A stretch of DNA of 64,000 nt from Formosa undariae (GCF_042427615.1 NZ_JBHMEZ010000012.1:1-64000); one strand, 5' to 3'. Shown: positions 15,371 to 25,185, numbered from the stretch's first letter. Notes: a model not told the origin generated them from the letters alone. Program-made: numbers and translations.

Positions 15371-15390
15371 GGTTTTTACCACAGTACTTT
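15371..15390 (+). repeat. Bare IS110-type element end, copy 4
   Basis: GGTTTTTACCACAGTACTTT, as at 82-101 and 10881-10900, without any transposase coding sequence. The DNA after it (AATTACTGTC) is not a GTTG boundary, unlike the other three. Confidence 0.5.
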
Positions 15391-15425
15391 AATTACTGTC
15401 TTTTGATTATATTAAATTCAGAATA

Positions 15426-15644
15426 CTAATTCCAAATAGAGGTTAATTCAATCTCCTTCCCTGAGTCACTGATATTATAACACTTTAGTTCAATTATTCC
15501 TACTTCGGGATTAGTTATTATTATTTCTTTTATTGAATATTTTTGACCATTCCATTCTATTCTGTCCTTTATAGATGTAGAATTATCTAAAGTGATATTA
15601 TCATATCTTTCTTTAGTCTTTTTTACTGTTAAAATGTAGTTCAT
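15426..15644 (-). CDS. Small hypothetical protein, 72 aa
   Basis: Not recognised. A soluble, beta-rich protein (MNYILTVKKTKERYDNITLD ... GIIELKCYNISDSGKEIELT). It is 36 bases downstream of the 152-residue gene at 15681 in the same direction, so a two-gene operon is likely. Confidence 0.5.
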   Translation of the reverse strand: MNYILTVKKTKERYDNITLDNSTSIKDRIEWNGQKYSIKEIIITNPEVGIIELKCYNISDSGKEIELTSIWN

Positions 15645-15680
15645 AAAATTAAAATTTAAGTTAAGAGTGATAAGAATGTT

Positions 15681-16139
15681 TTAAATGTATTGTTTTAATA
15701 TAAATTCATAAATAAGAATGATTCCAGTTATAATACCTATAAGATAAGAAATCATTTCTATGACAGATTTTGTACTAGGCACATTGTCTGTAGTTTGGAC
15801 TTTAGTTTGTGTAGTGGAGCCTTTCAAGTCGCTATTTGACGATTTAGCCTCTTGCTTATTTTTTAATTCTTCTATATAATTTTCGACACCAATTTCTTCT
15901 ACTTCACAAGTATTGTCATTTAACAAAGCACACTTATTTGCAGGCTCTATTATTACTTTAGCTAAATCATACTTTCTGATAATCCTTAATATCCTCTCAA
16001 AATCAGGTATTATATCGTAATCATCCATTTTATTGGAATACAATTTGTAAGTCTGTAAATCATTCATGTCTACTCGACCGCGATATTTAACAAGTCTATT
16101 TATTATAAATTCAATTTTTTTTAAATCACCTTTTATCAT
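15681..16139 (-). CDS. Hypothetical tail-anchored protein, 152 aa
   Basis: Not recognised. Residues 1-85 form a soluble domain (KKIEFIINRLVKYRGRVDMN ... DFERILRIIRKYDLAKVII) with the look of a winged-helix or coiled structure. A polar linker rich in S, T and K (about 95-120) leads to one C-terminal membrane segment (VIEMISYLIGIITGIILIYE). Likely anchored by its C-terminus, with the N-terminal domain in the cytoplasm. Confidence 0.55.
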   Translation of the reverse strand: MIKGDLKKIEFIINRLVKYRGRVDMNDLQTYKLYSNKMDDYDIIPDFERILRIIRKYDLAKVIIEPANKCALLNDNTCEVEEIGVENYIEELKNKQEAKSSNSDLKGSTTQTKVQTTDNVPSTKSVIEMISYLIGIITGIILIYEFILKQYI

Positions 16140-16200
16140 ATACTGTCCATTTCTTTTAATTATTACCCCTTTTTAATTAGTAATAAATAATATTATCTGG

Positions 16201-16208
16201 CAAATATA
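16201..16208 (-). promoter_or_regulatory. -7 box TATATTTG upstream of the 15681 pair
   Basis: Minus-strand TATATTTG 62 bases before the start at 16139; no TTG at N19. Bases 16209-16415 hold no gene, only the weak inverted repeat CAGGTTC...GAACCTG (about 16319-16357) with no T-run. Confidence 0.35.
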
Positions 16209-16415
16209 TCCCGGTAAACTAAATTGCTATAAGATTCTTATTATAAGTTATTGACAAATAATCATTTAAAAACTTCTGAAAACTTATTTAAAAAAACTAG
16301 AAAATAATATATATAACACAGGTTCCAAAGCATGGTAACACACTCTAGAACCTGAATTAAAAACGGTTATATATGAAATACTATTTTAGATTACATTGGG
16401 AACTATCGACAAGCC

Positions 16416-18962
16416 TTAAGCTTCCTTACGCAACACTTCTAATGGCGAGCTTTTTAGTACCGTACGGATGTTGCTTAAGCCTATAATTAATACCAATAGC
16501 GTAATGCCTGGTAGTAAGACTAAAAACGGAATAACAGAAGGCACAAAGGGTTCTTTAAAGACTAGTACCGCCAAACATAAACTGCTTACCAAGGCCAATA
16601 GTAAACCAACCACACTTCCTAAAAGTCCTAAAAACAGATATTCTAAGGCGGTAATTTTTAAAATTTGGATATTCTTAGCACCCAGTGTTCGTAATAATAC
16701 ATTTTCCTTAATACGCTGATATTTACTGGTGCGTATAGATCCTATTAACACAATAATCCCCGTAAACATGCTAAAGAATGCCATAAAACTAATCACCCAA
16801 GAGACCTTTTCTAAGATGTCTTCGACCACCGTAAATATTTGTCGTAAGTCAATGATAGAGACATTCGGGAAACGGCTCACCAAATCTTGCTGTAAAGCGG
16901 CCGAACTGTTTTCGTCGGGCACCAACGTGGTTAACACATTAAACTGTGGCGCGTCTTCTAACACGCCAGCCGGAAAGACCACGGTAAAGTTTAGTTGTAC
17001 TTGAGTCCAATCGACCTGACGGATACTTCCCACTGTAGTTTCCATAAGTACACCTTGTACATTAAAAACTACGGGATCGCCCACCTCTAAATTGGCATCG
17101 TCGGCGAGGTTATCGGAAATGGAAATCACCACCGGTTCGCCTGCTTCTAATCTCGGCGTCCACTCCCCTGCTATTATGGTTTCAGAATCGATTAGGGTAT
17201 CGCGATAGGTGGTTCTAAATTCATGATTTAGTACCCAACCGCGGACTTGGCGTGTACTGTCTTGGCGGATCTCGTTTACCAATTGTCCGTTAATCCGTTG
17301 CATGCGCATGGTCACTAACGGGATGTCGCTAAGCACAGGTAAATCTTTGGCAGTAATCCGTTCCGAAATGGCCGCACGCTGGGCCGGTTGTACATCTAAA
17401 ATAATAATATTGGCGCTTTCGGTTTGCGCGCCGACTTCGGTTTTTGCTAATAAAATATCTTTGGTAAAGTATAGGGTACTGATTAAAAATGTTCCCAAAC
17501 CAATGGCCACCACCAGCACAACGGTCTGATTGTTTGGTTGGAATAAATTCAGTACACTTTGTCTGGCTGTAAAACTCCAATGCTTTGGAAAATAACGCTT
17601 GATTAAACGTGTAAATCCGATGGCAACACCTGCTAATAAGGCAAAAGTGACCACGGTAGCACCTACAAACGACAGGGCATATAGTGCGTTTTTTATCAGC
17701 CAAAATGAGAATAAAAACAGAAAAACTAAAATGGCTGTAAATACAGAAAGACGTACCCACAATGGTTCTTGTGCCCCATCTTCGCTCACCCGTAATACAT
17801 CTAAAGGCGACACAAACCAGGTGCACAATAAAGGTAAGAGTGCAAATAACACCGACATAAACAAGCCGAGTAATATTCCAATTAAAATGGGAACTGCCGA
17901 AATGGAAATCTCTAATGTAAAGGGTAAAAAGTCTTGTAATAAATACGGAAATACCAACTGTAGCCCCACACCTATTAACGCCCCTATAGCACCACCAAGA
18001 ACCCCGATACCTCCAATTTGAATGAGGAATATCAAAAAACTTTGCAATCTAGATGCGCCCATACATTTTAAAACGGCAATGGCTTTAAGCTTCTCTTTGA
18101 TGTAAATATGTACCGAACTTGCAATCCCAATACAGCCTAGTAATAAGGCTATAAAAGCGGCTAGATTTAAGAAATTCCCTACATTCTCATAACGCTTTCC
18201 TAAACGTTTTGAGGTTCCTGTATGCGTATCTAAATCGGCATTTTCTAAATCTAATAGCGGTTCTAAACGGTCTTCTAAACGTTTTAAATTAACCGTGTCC
18301 GATACTTTGTAGTAATACTGGTATTCTTTCCGACTTCCGAACTGTAACAGCTTGGTGGCGTCTACCAAACCCCGTGGCATAATCACCGGAGGCGCCACAG
18401 AACTGGAAATTCCCGAGTTCCCCGGCATAGATTTTAAAGCCCCAACGATAGGTAACGTCAGTTCCCCGATTTTAATGGAATCACCCGTGTTCACATTAAA
18501 TTGTATCATAAGTGTGGCATCAACCAATACACCACCTGAAGACTGATACGTCGCTGATGCAGAGGCAGGTTCGGCATCTATTTCACCGTAAAACGGAAAA
18601 TCGCCTGCAATTCCCTGAACTTTTACCAATTTGGTACCGCCACTTTTTGGGAAGGCAATCATGGACACAAAGTTCACTTCGGAAGCCTGCGGTTGTAACG
18701 AATCGATAATGGCTTGCGCTCGCGCTGTCGGTTCTTGTTTGGAGTCGATTATAAAATCGGCACCCATTAAGGTTTTAGATTGGCTCTTTAAATTATCCTG
18801 TAAATTAGAACTGAATAATTGAATGGAAACCACTGCAGCGATCCCCAAAATAATCGAGGCCATAAATAATAGTAAACGGACTTTACTCGCTTTGGCATCC
18901 CGCCAAGCCATTTTAAAAAGCCATCGTAATTGTATATTTTTTGAGGTGTTAGAATCTATCAA
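16416..18962 (-). CDS. FtsX-type ABC permease (YbbP-like)
   Basis: 848 residues, in line with the YbbP/LolE-type 'duplicated' permeases (about 800-850). It has an N-terminal membrane segment (LLLFMASIILGIAAVVSI), a large periplasmic domain, three membrane segments (about 260-390), four more in the middle, a second periplasmic domain, and a C-terminal FtsX triplet (WVISFMAFFSMFTGIIVLIG ... EVLRKEA). It should pair with the ATPase at 18959, whose stop overlaps its start by 4 bases (ATGA type). E. coli YbbAP lies beside tesA, as here. Role inferred: extraction or transport of lipids or hydrophobic molecules. Confidence 0.88.
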   Translation of the reverse strand: MIDSNTSKNIQLRWLFKMAWRDAKASKVRLLLFMASIILGIAAVVSIQLFSSNLQDNLKSQSKTLMGADFIIDSKQEPTARAQAIIDSLQPQASEVNFVSMIAFPKSGGTKLVKVQGIAGDFPFYGEIDAEPASASATYQSSGGVLVDATLMIQFNVNTGDSIKIGELTLPIVGALKSMPGNSGISSSVAPPVIMPRGLVDATKLLQFGSRKEYQYYYKVSDTVNLKRLEDRLEPLLDLENADLDTHTGTSKRLGKRYENVGNFLNLAAFIALLLGCIGIASSVHIYIKEKLKAIAVLKCMGASRLQSFLIFLIQIGGIGVLGGAIGALIGVGLQLVFPYLLQDFLPFTLEISISAVPILIGILLGLFMSVLFALLPLLCTWFVSPLDVLRVSEDGAQEPLWVRLSVFTAILVFLFLFSFWLIKNALYALSFVGATVVTFALLAGVAIGFTRLIKRYFPKHWSFTARQSVLNLFQPNNQTVVLVVAIGLGTFLISTLYFTKDILLAKTEVGAQTESANIIILDVQPAQRAAISERITAKDLPVLSDIPLVTMRMQRINGQLVNEIRQDSTRQVRGWVLNHEFRTTYRDTLIDSETIIAGEWTPRLEAGEPVVISISDNLADDANLEVGDPVVFNVQGVLMETTVGSIRQVDWTQVQLNFTVVFPAGVLEDAPQFNVLTTLVPDENSSAALQQDLVSRFPNVSIIDLRQIFTVVEDILEKVSWVISFMAFFSMFTGIIVLIGSIRTSKYQRIKENVLLRTLGAKNIQILKITALEYLFLGLLGSVVGLLLALVSSLCLAVLVFKEPFVPSVIPFLVLLPGITLLVLIIGLSNIRTVLKSSPLEVLRKEA

Positions 18963-19648
18963 AGTGCTGTAGTCGGTTGGTTCGTAATAATTTTTCCACC
19001 TTTAAGTTTTAAGATGTGTTGGGTGCGGTTGGCTAACTCTAAATCGTGAGTAATAATCACTAAAGTGGTACCATGTTCTGCATTCAGTTCGAAAAGCAAT
19101 TGGATGACTTTTTCCCCGGTTTCTTCGTCTAAATTCCCCGTAGGTTCATCGGCAAATAATATTGCTGGTTTATTCGCAAAGGCACGCGCTAAAGCCACAC
19201 GTTGCTGTTCGCCACCAGACAACTGCGACGGATAATGATGCACACGACTTCCCAAACCGACTTTCTCTAGCAAGTCTAAACTTACCTGAGTGGCGTTTTT
19301 ATCGCCTTGCAGTTCCAAAGGGACACTCACATTTTCCAAAGCCGTTAACGTAGGTAAAAGCTGAAAATTCTGAAATATAAACCCCACGTTTTTATTACGT
19401 AACTGCGCCCGTTCATCTTCATTCAAGGTCGCTAAATCTTGTCCGCATAATTCCACTGTACCACCGTTCGCCTGATCTAAACCTGCACATAATCCCAATA
19501 AGGTCGTTTTTCCGCTTCCAGAAGGGCCAACAATCGAAAATATTTGACCTTGCTCGACAGCAAACGAAATGTCGTGTAATACCGTTAATTGTTTGTTACC
19601 GCTGGTATAAGTCTTTTCTAACCCAGTTATCTTTAATATCTTTGACAT
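18959..19648 (-). CDS. ABC transporter ATPase (YbbA/LolD-like)
   Basis: 229 residues. Walker A GPSGSGKTT, Q-loop FIFQNFQLLPTL, signature LSGGEQQRVALARA, Walker B ILFADEPTGNLD and H-loop ITHD are all intact. It is the nucleotide-binding subunit for the permease at 16416, with translational coupling through a 4-base overlap. It is divergent from the tesA-like gene, with only 26 bases between the two start codons, so the two promoters must overlap or lie inside coding sequence (TATCTTTG at 19637-19644 fits TAnnTTTG for the plus-strand gene). Confidence 0.92.
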   Translation of the reverse strand: MSKILKITGLEKTYTSGNKQLTVLHDISFAVEQGQIFSIVGPSGSGKTTLLGLCAGLDQANGGTVELCGQDLATLNEDERAQLRNKNVGFIFQNFQLLPTLTALENVSVPLELQGDKNATQVSLDLLEKVGLGSRVHHYPSQLSGGEQQRVALARAFANKPAILFADEPTGNLDEETGEKVIQLLFELNAEHGTTLVIITHDLELANRTQHILKLKGGKIITNQPTTAL

Positions 19649-19674
19649 CTAATCTTTAATTTAAATCACTATTT

Positions 19675-20421
19675 ATGTGCGAGGCTCAAAATAAACAATT
19701 GCAATCAAATCACCCCGGGTTTAGGGTCTCTAAACTCTTAAAGTTTTGTTATTTTATTTTAGCCCTAACACTCTATTCTTGTGGTGATGGCAAAGCGGAA
19801 AAAGCCAAAGACCAAAAAGCTGAAACCACTACAACAGCCTCGACTGAAGCGGAACAGCCAAAAGACAAAACCATTTTATGTTTTGGAGATAGTATTACTG
19901 CAGGTTACGGATTAGACAATACAGATGATGCCTATCCTGGGATTTTACAAGACACTATCGATGCTTTACACTTGGAGTATACCGTGATTAATTCAGGAGT
20001 TAGTGGCGAAACCAGTGCAGGCGGAAAAAGCAGAATTGATTGGGTGATTAAACAAACCCCAGACATATTTTTATTAGAGCTAGGAGCCAATGATGGTTTG
20101 CGTGGCGTACCCGTAACTGAAACACGAGCCAACCTACAACACATTATAGATGTGGTTCGAGCTAAAAGTCCAGATACTAAAATTATTTTGGCCGGCATGC
20201 AATTGCCACCAAATATGGGAATAGAATATACTACCGATTTTAAACAGCTATTTATAGATTTAGCAGCAGAAAACAACCTAGCCTTTATTCCGTTTATTTT
20301 AGAACAAGTTGGAGGCAAACCAGAACTGAATCAAGGTGATGGTATTCATCCTAATGTTGAAGGTCATAAACTAGTAGCGTATACCGTTTGGGATGTTTTA
20401 GGACCTATGGTGAAATCTTAG
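19675..20421 (+). CDS. tesA: SGNH-hydrolase lipoprotein (TesA-like arylesterase)
   Basis: 248 residues. The lipobox is LYSC at C36, preceded by an unusually long 18-residue n-region. After a low-complexity linker rich in A, K, T and E (39-64), the SGNH blocks are complete: block I GDSITAGYG with nucleophile S73, block II SGVSGETSAGG, block III GANDGLRG, block V DGIHPN. This is the multifunctional acyl-CoA thioesterase I / lysophospholipase / arylesterase type, here anchored as a lipoprotein instead of free in the periplasm. Conserved neighbourhood with ybbA/ybbP supports the call. Confidence 0.9.
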   Translation: MCEAQNKQLQSNHPGFRVSKLLKFCYFILALTLYSCGDGKAEKAKDQKAETTTTASTEAEQPKDKTILCFGDSITAGYGLDNTDDAYPGILQDTIDALHLEYTVINSGVSGETSAGGKSRIDWVIKQTPDIFLLELGANDGLRGVPVTETRANLQHIIDVVRAKSPDTKIILAGMQLPPNMGIEYTTDFKQLFIDLAAENNLAFIPFILEQVGGKPELNQGDGIHPNVEGHKLVAYTVWDVLGPMVKS

Positions 20422-20430
20422 AACAAGTTC

Positions 20431-21763
20431 TCTAGGGTGTTCGAGCGGAGACGAGAACAACATACGTCTCTAGGACATTCATGCGAAATCTAGAAAAAAC
20501 ACGCTATATTTTCCAAGGTGTTCGAGCGGAGTCGAGAACTAAAAAATATGATAATATTCATATAAGAAGATTAAGGATACCTAAATAATTCTTCAATTTT
20601 AGCAAATAATATATGCTTCTCGTCAAACTCTGTTTGCTAGCTTCGAAACAATCTCACTATTCTTTCTCACTAATTCTCGAAGACCATTCAAAATCAACAT
20701 AAGGGCCTAAAGTAATCAAACGAAGTCGAGGACATAACACGCTATATTTTCTAGGGTGTTCGAGCGGAGTCGAGAACTAGAATGTACGATAGTATACGTA
20801 TCACATTTTACTAAGAAGATTAACGATACCTAAATAGTTCTTCAGTTCTAGAAAATAATATAAGCTTCTCTCCAAACTCCGTTTGCTAGCTTCGAAACAA
20901 TCTTACTATTCTTTCTCACTAATGCTCGAAGACCGATTAACCACGTGCTTCTCGACTCCGCTCGAAGACCATTCAAAATCAACAAACGTATCTAGGGTGT
21001 TCGAGCGGAGTCGAGAACTAAAAAACATTATAGTATACTTATCACATTTTCAATAAGAAGATTAAGGATATCTAAATAATTCTTCAATTTTAGCAAATAA
21101 TATATGCTTCTCGCCAAACACCGTTTGCTAGCTTCGAAACAATCTCACTATTCTTTCTCACTAATGCTCGAAGACCGATTAACCACGTGCTTCTCGACTC
21201 CGCTCGAAGACCATTCAAAATCAACATACGTCTCTAGGGTGTTCGAGCGGAGTCGAGAACTAAAAAACATGATAGTATACTTATCACATTTTCAATAAGA
21301 AGATTAAGGATATCTAAATAATTCTTCCATTCTAGGAAATAATATAAGCTTCTCGCCAAACTCCGTTTGCTAGCTTCGAAAGAATCTTACTATTCTTTCT
21401 CACTAATGCTCGAAGACCGTTAAAGAACAACACATGTGTCTAAAGTAATCAAACGAAATCGAGTACATAACTCGTTTTATTTTCCAGGGTGTTCGAGCGG
21501 AGTCGAGAACTAAAAAACATGATAATATGCATATCATATTCATATAAGAAGATTAACGATACCTAAATAATTCTTCTGTTCTAGAAAATAATATAAGCTT
21601 CTCGTCAAACTTCGTTTGCTAGTTTCGAAAGAATCTTACTATTCTTTCTCACTAATGCTCGAAGACCATTCAAAATCAACATAAGGGCCTAAAGGAATCA
21701 AACGAAGTCTAGGACATAACACACTATATTCTAGGGTGTTCGAGCGGAGTCGAGAACAAAAAT
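20431..21763. repeat. Tandem array of ~245-bp repeats with inverted core
   Basis: The core GGGTGTTCGAGCGGAGTCGA followed by GAAC occurs seven times, starting at about 20436, 20516, 20756, 20996, 21236, 21487 and 21735. After a short 80-base first interval the spacing is 239-251, so there are five near-complete units. Each unit also contains the opposite-strand relative CTTCTCGACTCCGCTCGAAG (in units 3 and 4 exact, at about 20948 and 21190) and two near-constant blocks (TAAGAAGATTAAGGATA; CGTTTGCTAGCTTCGAAA). No coding frame runs through. It separates the tesA-like gene from fabD. Confidence 0.85.
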
Positions 21764-21811
21764 CATTTTACTTTCTAGAATACTCCAACGAACCCCATAA
21801 CAAGAATACGC

Positions 21812-22687
21812 TTATGAAACACCTTTTGTAATCACACTACCGTCTATCTGATTCACCAAACCTCTCAAAAAGTTCCCAGGACCAATTTCAGTAAATGTGG
21901 TGGCACCATCTTCAATCATATGTAATATGCCATGACGCCACATCACGGGTTGCGTAAGCTGATTGATTAGATTTTGTTTAATTAAATTGACATTGGTTGT
22001 AGGACGTCCTTTAATATTTTGATAAATGGGACAACGCGGTGTTTTAAAGGTTGTTTGTGAAATTGCTTCGGTATACTCTTCAATTATAGGTTCCATAAAG
22101 GGCGAATGAAATGCGCCACTCACAGGTAAATGCACCACACGAATCGCTCCTGGTTTTAACTTCTCGCAAGCTTCTTTTAAAGCCTGCTCCTCTCCAGAAA
22201 TCACCACCTGATGTAAAGAATTGTAATTCGCTGGCACAACAATGCCCTGTACTTGTTTACACACTGCGTTAACAATAACATCGTATAGGCCAACCACAAC
22301 AGCCATTCCGGTATGTTCCACTTCGCAAACCTTTTGCATGGCCGAAGCACGGATGGCAATAAGTCTTAAAGCGGACTCAAAATCTAACGCTTCAATAGCC
22401 GCTAAAGCCGATATTTCGCCTAAAGAATGTCCGGCGACCATATCTGGCTGAAAGGCTGTCCCTAAGGTTTTGGTTAAGATATACGAGTGTAAAAAAATAG
22501 CAGGTTGCGCGTACTTGGTGTGTTTTAAGTCCGTTGCTGAGCCTTCAAACATAATATCTGTAATAGAATATCCTAAAATCGTATTGGCCCGTCCAAAGTA
22601 GTCTTGTGCTAATTTCGAAGTATGATATAACGCCTTCCCCATTCCTGGAAATTGCGTGCCCTGCCCCGGAAATAAATATGCTTGCAT
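21812..22687 (-). CDS. fabD: Malonyl-CoA:ACP transacylase
   Basis: 291 residues, normal for FabD. It moves malonyl from CoA to acyl carrier protein to start each round of fatty-acid elongation. Active-site S88 in GHSLGE, R113 in AIRASAM, H194 in GAFHSPFM, and the N-terminal FPGQGTQ are all present. It stands apart from other fab genes, with the tandem repeat array downstream and the SLC13 transporter 105 bases upstream. Confidence 0.93.
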   Translation of the reverse strand: MQAYLFPGQGTQFPGMGKALYHTSKLAQDYFGRANTILGYSITDIMFEGSATDLKHTKYAQPAIFLHSYILTKTLGTAFQPDMVAGHSLGEISALAAIEALDFESALRLIAIRASAMQKVCEVEHTGMAVVVGLYDVIVNAVCKQVQGIVVPANYNSLHQVVISGEEQALKEACEKLKPGAIRVVHLPVSGAFHSPFMEPIIEEYTEAISQTTFKTPRCPIYQNIKGRPTTNVNLIKQNLINQLTQPVMWRHGILHMIEDGATTFTEIGPGNFLRGLVNQIDGSVITKGVS

Positions 22688-22792
22688 AAACAGTTGATTT
22701 AGTATCTATTAAAATACAAAAAATATGGCATTTAAACATAAGCTATAATCCTTATGCTTCAACGCTAATGGCTAAGCGAATCTCGGAATCGA

Positions 22793-24334
22793 TTAATGTG
22801 CTATTATCTTTTCGGCTTGTTCTGCCCATTCTGGAAATACATTTGGGTCGATATCAAAAATAATAGTCCCCCAAAACATGGTCATGAGCACAATAATAAT
22901 CACCGCAAAAACATCGATAATTAGTCCCGTTTTAATCATCTGAATCATCTTTAATTTCCCAGTCCCAAACACTATGGCATTTGGAGGTGTTGCAATGGGT
23001 AGCATAAAAGCCATAGAAGCGGCTAATGTTACCGGAATCATGATTAACAACGGATTCACTTCTATTTCTGAAGCCAGTCCTGAAACTATAGGTAAAAGCA
23101 TCTCTGTGGTTGCGGTATTGGACGTAAATTCTGTAAGCACAGACATTAATGCGGTTAGCGTTCCCACTAAATTAATAGACGACATATTCCCGGTACTACT
23201 TAAAAGTCCGCCCACATAAGTAGATAACCCCGAGTCGATAAATCCTTTGGCCAAAGCAAAGCCACCACCAAATAAAAACACGATATGCCAAGGTAATTTC
23301 CCCATGATTTTCCAGCCCACCAAAGCTTCATTCTTTTTAGTAGATGGGATAATAAAGAGTAACATCGCTATAAATATAGCCACCGTACCATCGTTTAAAA
23401 ATTTCGGGTTTTGGAATATATTGCTCCATCCAGGAACTGTAATAAATCCTAAATTAAGATTAGATCGAAATACCCACAATAGCGCCAAAGTCACAAATAA
23501 AAGAAAGACCCGTTTTTGCTCTACACTCACAGCACCTAAAGCGTCGTATTTATCATTAAAAAAGGATCTGTCTAAGGTTTCGATAGTCCCTTTTGGGCGG
23601 TATGTAAAATATAGGATTAATAGTGAGAATAGAAAAATCATTACAGTTATAGGAAATGCAAAAGAGATCCATTGTCCGAAAGAAATTTCTGGAGCCCCAG
23701 GATAAATGATTTCAAAAATTCTTAAAAAAGATAAATTGGGCGGTGTGCCCACTAAAGTGGCTATTCCACCAATAGAACACGCGTGTGCAATGGACAATAA
23801 CAAGCCCGCAGCAAACGAACTTATTTTGCCTTCGCCATAAACTTCTTCCAAGGCACTAGTTACAGAAAAAGCTATAGGAAGCATCATCATGGCGGTTGCC
23901 GTATTGGACATCCACATCGATAAAAAGGATGATGCCAACATAAAACCCAACATGATTCTAAACGGACTGCCTCCAACTACCGACAATATTTTTAAAGCGA
24001 TGCGTTTGTGAAGATCCCATTTTTCCATAGCTAATGCCATAACAAAACCACCAATAAAGAGAAAGATTACGTAATTTATATACGCATCAGAAATGTCTTT
24101 ACCATCTAAAACACCAAGCGCTGGAAATAAAATAATGGGTAAAAAGGATGTAATTCCAATGGGTAAGGCTTCCGTTACCCACCAAAACGCCATTAAAAAG
24201 GCAATGGCCGCCGTATAGGTTACTCCAGGATTTCCGGGTTGTAAATCGACAAAAAACACGATACTAAAAAACACGAGTAAGCCTGCGATAATTAATTTCA
24301 TATTAATCGCAGTATTGGTTTCAATTGCAGACAT
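22793..24334 (-). CDS. SLC13/DASS-family carboxylate:sodium symporter
   Basis: 513 residues with about 12 membrane segments. Family motifs: SNTATAMMMLPIA and EFTSNTATTEMLLPI (the paired SNT motifs that hold substrate and sodium), AGLLLSIAHACSIGGIATLV GTPPN region, and the C-terminal MLPIATPPNAIVFGTG. Members import dicarboxylates, citrate or sulfate with sodium; fumarate/succinate-type substrates are likely. It is a single gene; bases 24335-24694 upstream show only a short direct repeat GAGTTGGTTT (x2). Confidence 0.9.
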   Translation of the reverse strand: MSAIETNTAINMKLIIAGLLVFFSIVFFVDLQPGNPGVTYTAAIAFLMAFWWVTEALPIGITSFLPIILFPALGVLDGKDISDAYINYVIFLFIGGFVMALAMEKWDLHKRIALKILSVVGGSPFRIMLGFMLASSFLSMWMSNTATAMMMLPIAFSVTSALEEVYGEGKISSFAAGLLLSIAHACSIGGIATLVGTPPNLSFLRIFEIIYPGAPEISFGQWISFAFPITVMIFLFSLLILYFTYRPKGTIETLDRSFFNDKYDALGAVSVEQKRVFLLFVTLALLWVFRSNLNLGFITVPGWSNIFQNPKFLNDGTVAIFIAMLLFIIPSTKKNEALVGWKIMGKLPWHIVFLFGGGFALAKGFIDSGLSTYVGGLLSSTGNMSSINLVGTLTALMSVLTEFTSNTATTEMLLPIVSGLASEIEVNPLLIMIPVTLAASMAFMLPIATPPNAIVFGTGKLKMIQMIKTGLIIDVFAVIIIVLMTMFWGTIIFDIDPNVFPEWAEQAEKIIAH

Positions 24335-24694
24335 AAATGAGTTGGTTTGAGTTGGTTTGTTTCAGTAATCCGACATCTAGATTTCAATCCGAAGTGGTTC
24401 ATTAGTAATTCTCAGAGTGTCCTAGTTATCAGCTAACTAATATAATACAAGTATCGCTTTCCGCCTAGTTGTAAGTGTATATAAAACGCATCGATTTAAT
24501 ATTTAGTTTTAAACGCACAGTTAAAACACTTTTAGCGATTGTACGTTCAGAACCTCATGACTTCTTAATATGATGGAAACGTATACGAATTTCCAAATAG
24601 TGCGCCATACCATCCTGTGCAGACGAGACTATCACAATCATTAAAAGCATCAATTATTAAATGATTTAAGTCAACCACCCGCATAGATACACCG

Positions 24695-24702
24695 TACTTT
24701 TG
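24695..24702 (+). promoter_or_regulatory. -7 box TACTTTTG upstream of the YqaE gene
   Basis: Fits TAnnTTTG, 22 bases before the ATG at 24725; no -33 TTG at N19. Confidence 0.4.
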
Positions 24703-24724
24703 AATAAATCAAAACACATAAAAC

Positions 24725-24880
24725 ATGTCATTACTTACCATTATCCTTAGTATTCTTTTACCACCAGTAGCTGTATTTTTAAAGCACGGTATAGGAACAG
24801 CCTTATTAGTTAGTATTTTACTTACCCTTTTAGGTTGGTTACCAGGAGTAATTCATGCCTTTTATGTTAACAGTAAATAA
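24725..24880 (+). CDS. YqaE/Pmp3-family membrane peptide
   Basis: 51 residues: MSLLTIILSILLPPVAVFLK, then GIGTALLVSILLTLLGWLPG VIHAFYV. Two membrane segments with the family signature (ILPPxxVFLxxG ... LTxLGWxPGxIHAxYV). Pmp3/YqaE peptides affect membrane potential and are induced by salt or cold stress in several organisms. It lies 8 bases before the acidic gene at 24889, so they share a transcript. Confidence 0.9.
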   Translation: MSLLTIILSILLPPVAVFLKHGIGTALLVSILLTLLGWLPGVIHAFYVNSK

Positions 24881-24888
24881 ATGATATT

Positions 24889-25185
24889 ATGAAAAAGGAA
24901 GATGAAAAAACAGATTACAATCCAGAAATCACCGAAGCAGATAAAAAAATATTAGGTGATAAATCGGGAAATTTAAGACAAGATAACGGCGATGATGAGT
25001 TGCTTAAAAAGCGTAAAAACGAACCTGATTTTGCTGCCGAAAACTTAGATATTCCTGGCGCAAGTCCTGCGAGACCATTATCTAATGGAAAGCCGACACC
25101 TGACGAGGAAAATGCGCATCACAGTCTAGGCAGTGAGCATAACGAAAACCTTGATCAGAGAATTACAAAATCTGAAAGAGAGTAA
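24889..25185 (+). CDS. Hydrophilic acidic protein, 98 aa
   Basis: Not recognised. It has no hydrophobic core: rich in D, E, K, N and P, and probably disordered (MKKEDEKTDYNPEITEADKK ... LGSEHNENLDQRITKSERE). It is co-transcribed with the YqaE-type stress peptide, so a role as a stress-related hydrophilin is an inference from context and composition only. The bidirectional terminator at 25227 follows. Confidence 0.7.
   Translation: MKKEDEKTDYNPEITEADKKILGDKSGNLRQDNGDDELLKKRKNEPDFAAENLDIPGASPARPLSNGKPTPDEENAHHSLGSEHNENLDQRITKSERE

Noticed and set aside
16319..16357. Intrinsic terminator after the 848-residue permease
   Set aside because: CAGGTTC...GAACCTG has only 7-bp arms, a long loop and no T-run on either strand.
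17329..17826. Overlapping 165-residue minus-strand protein within the YbbP-like gene
   Set aside because: It is in another frame of a well-supported permease, with a cysteine-rich, unlikely composition and no family features.
17599..18021. 140-residue plus-strand frame
   Set aside because: Antisense shadow of the YbbP-like permease; composition of the shadow type.
20431..21763. CRISPR array
   Set aside because: Spacing is about 245 bp with conserved sequence between cores, and there are no short unique spacers or cas genes.
23247..23705. 152-residue plus-strand open frame inside the SLC13 gene
   Set aside because: Antisense shadow of the transporter; no homology-like motifs and codon use follows the real gene.
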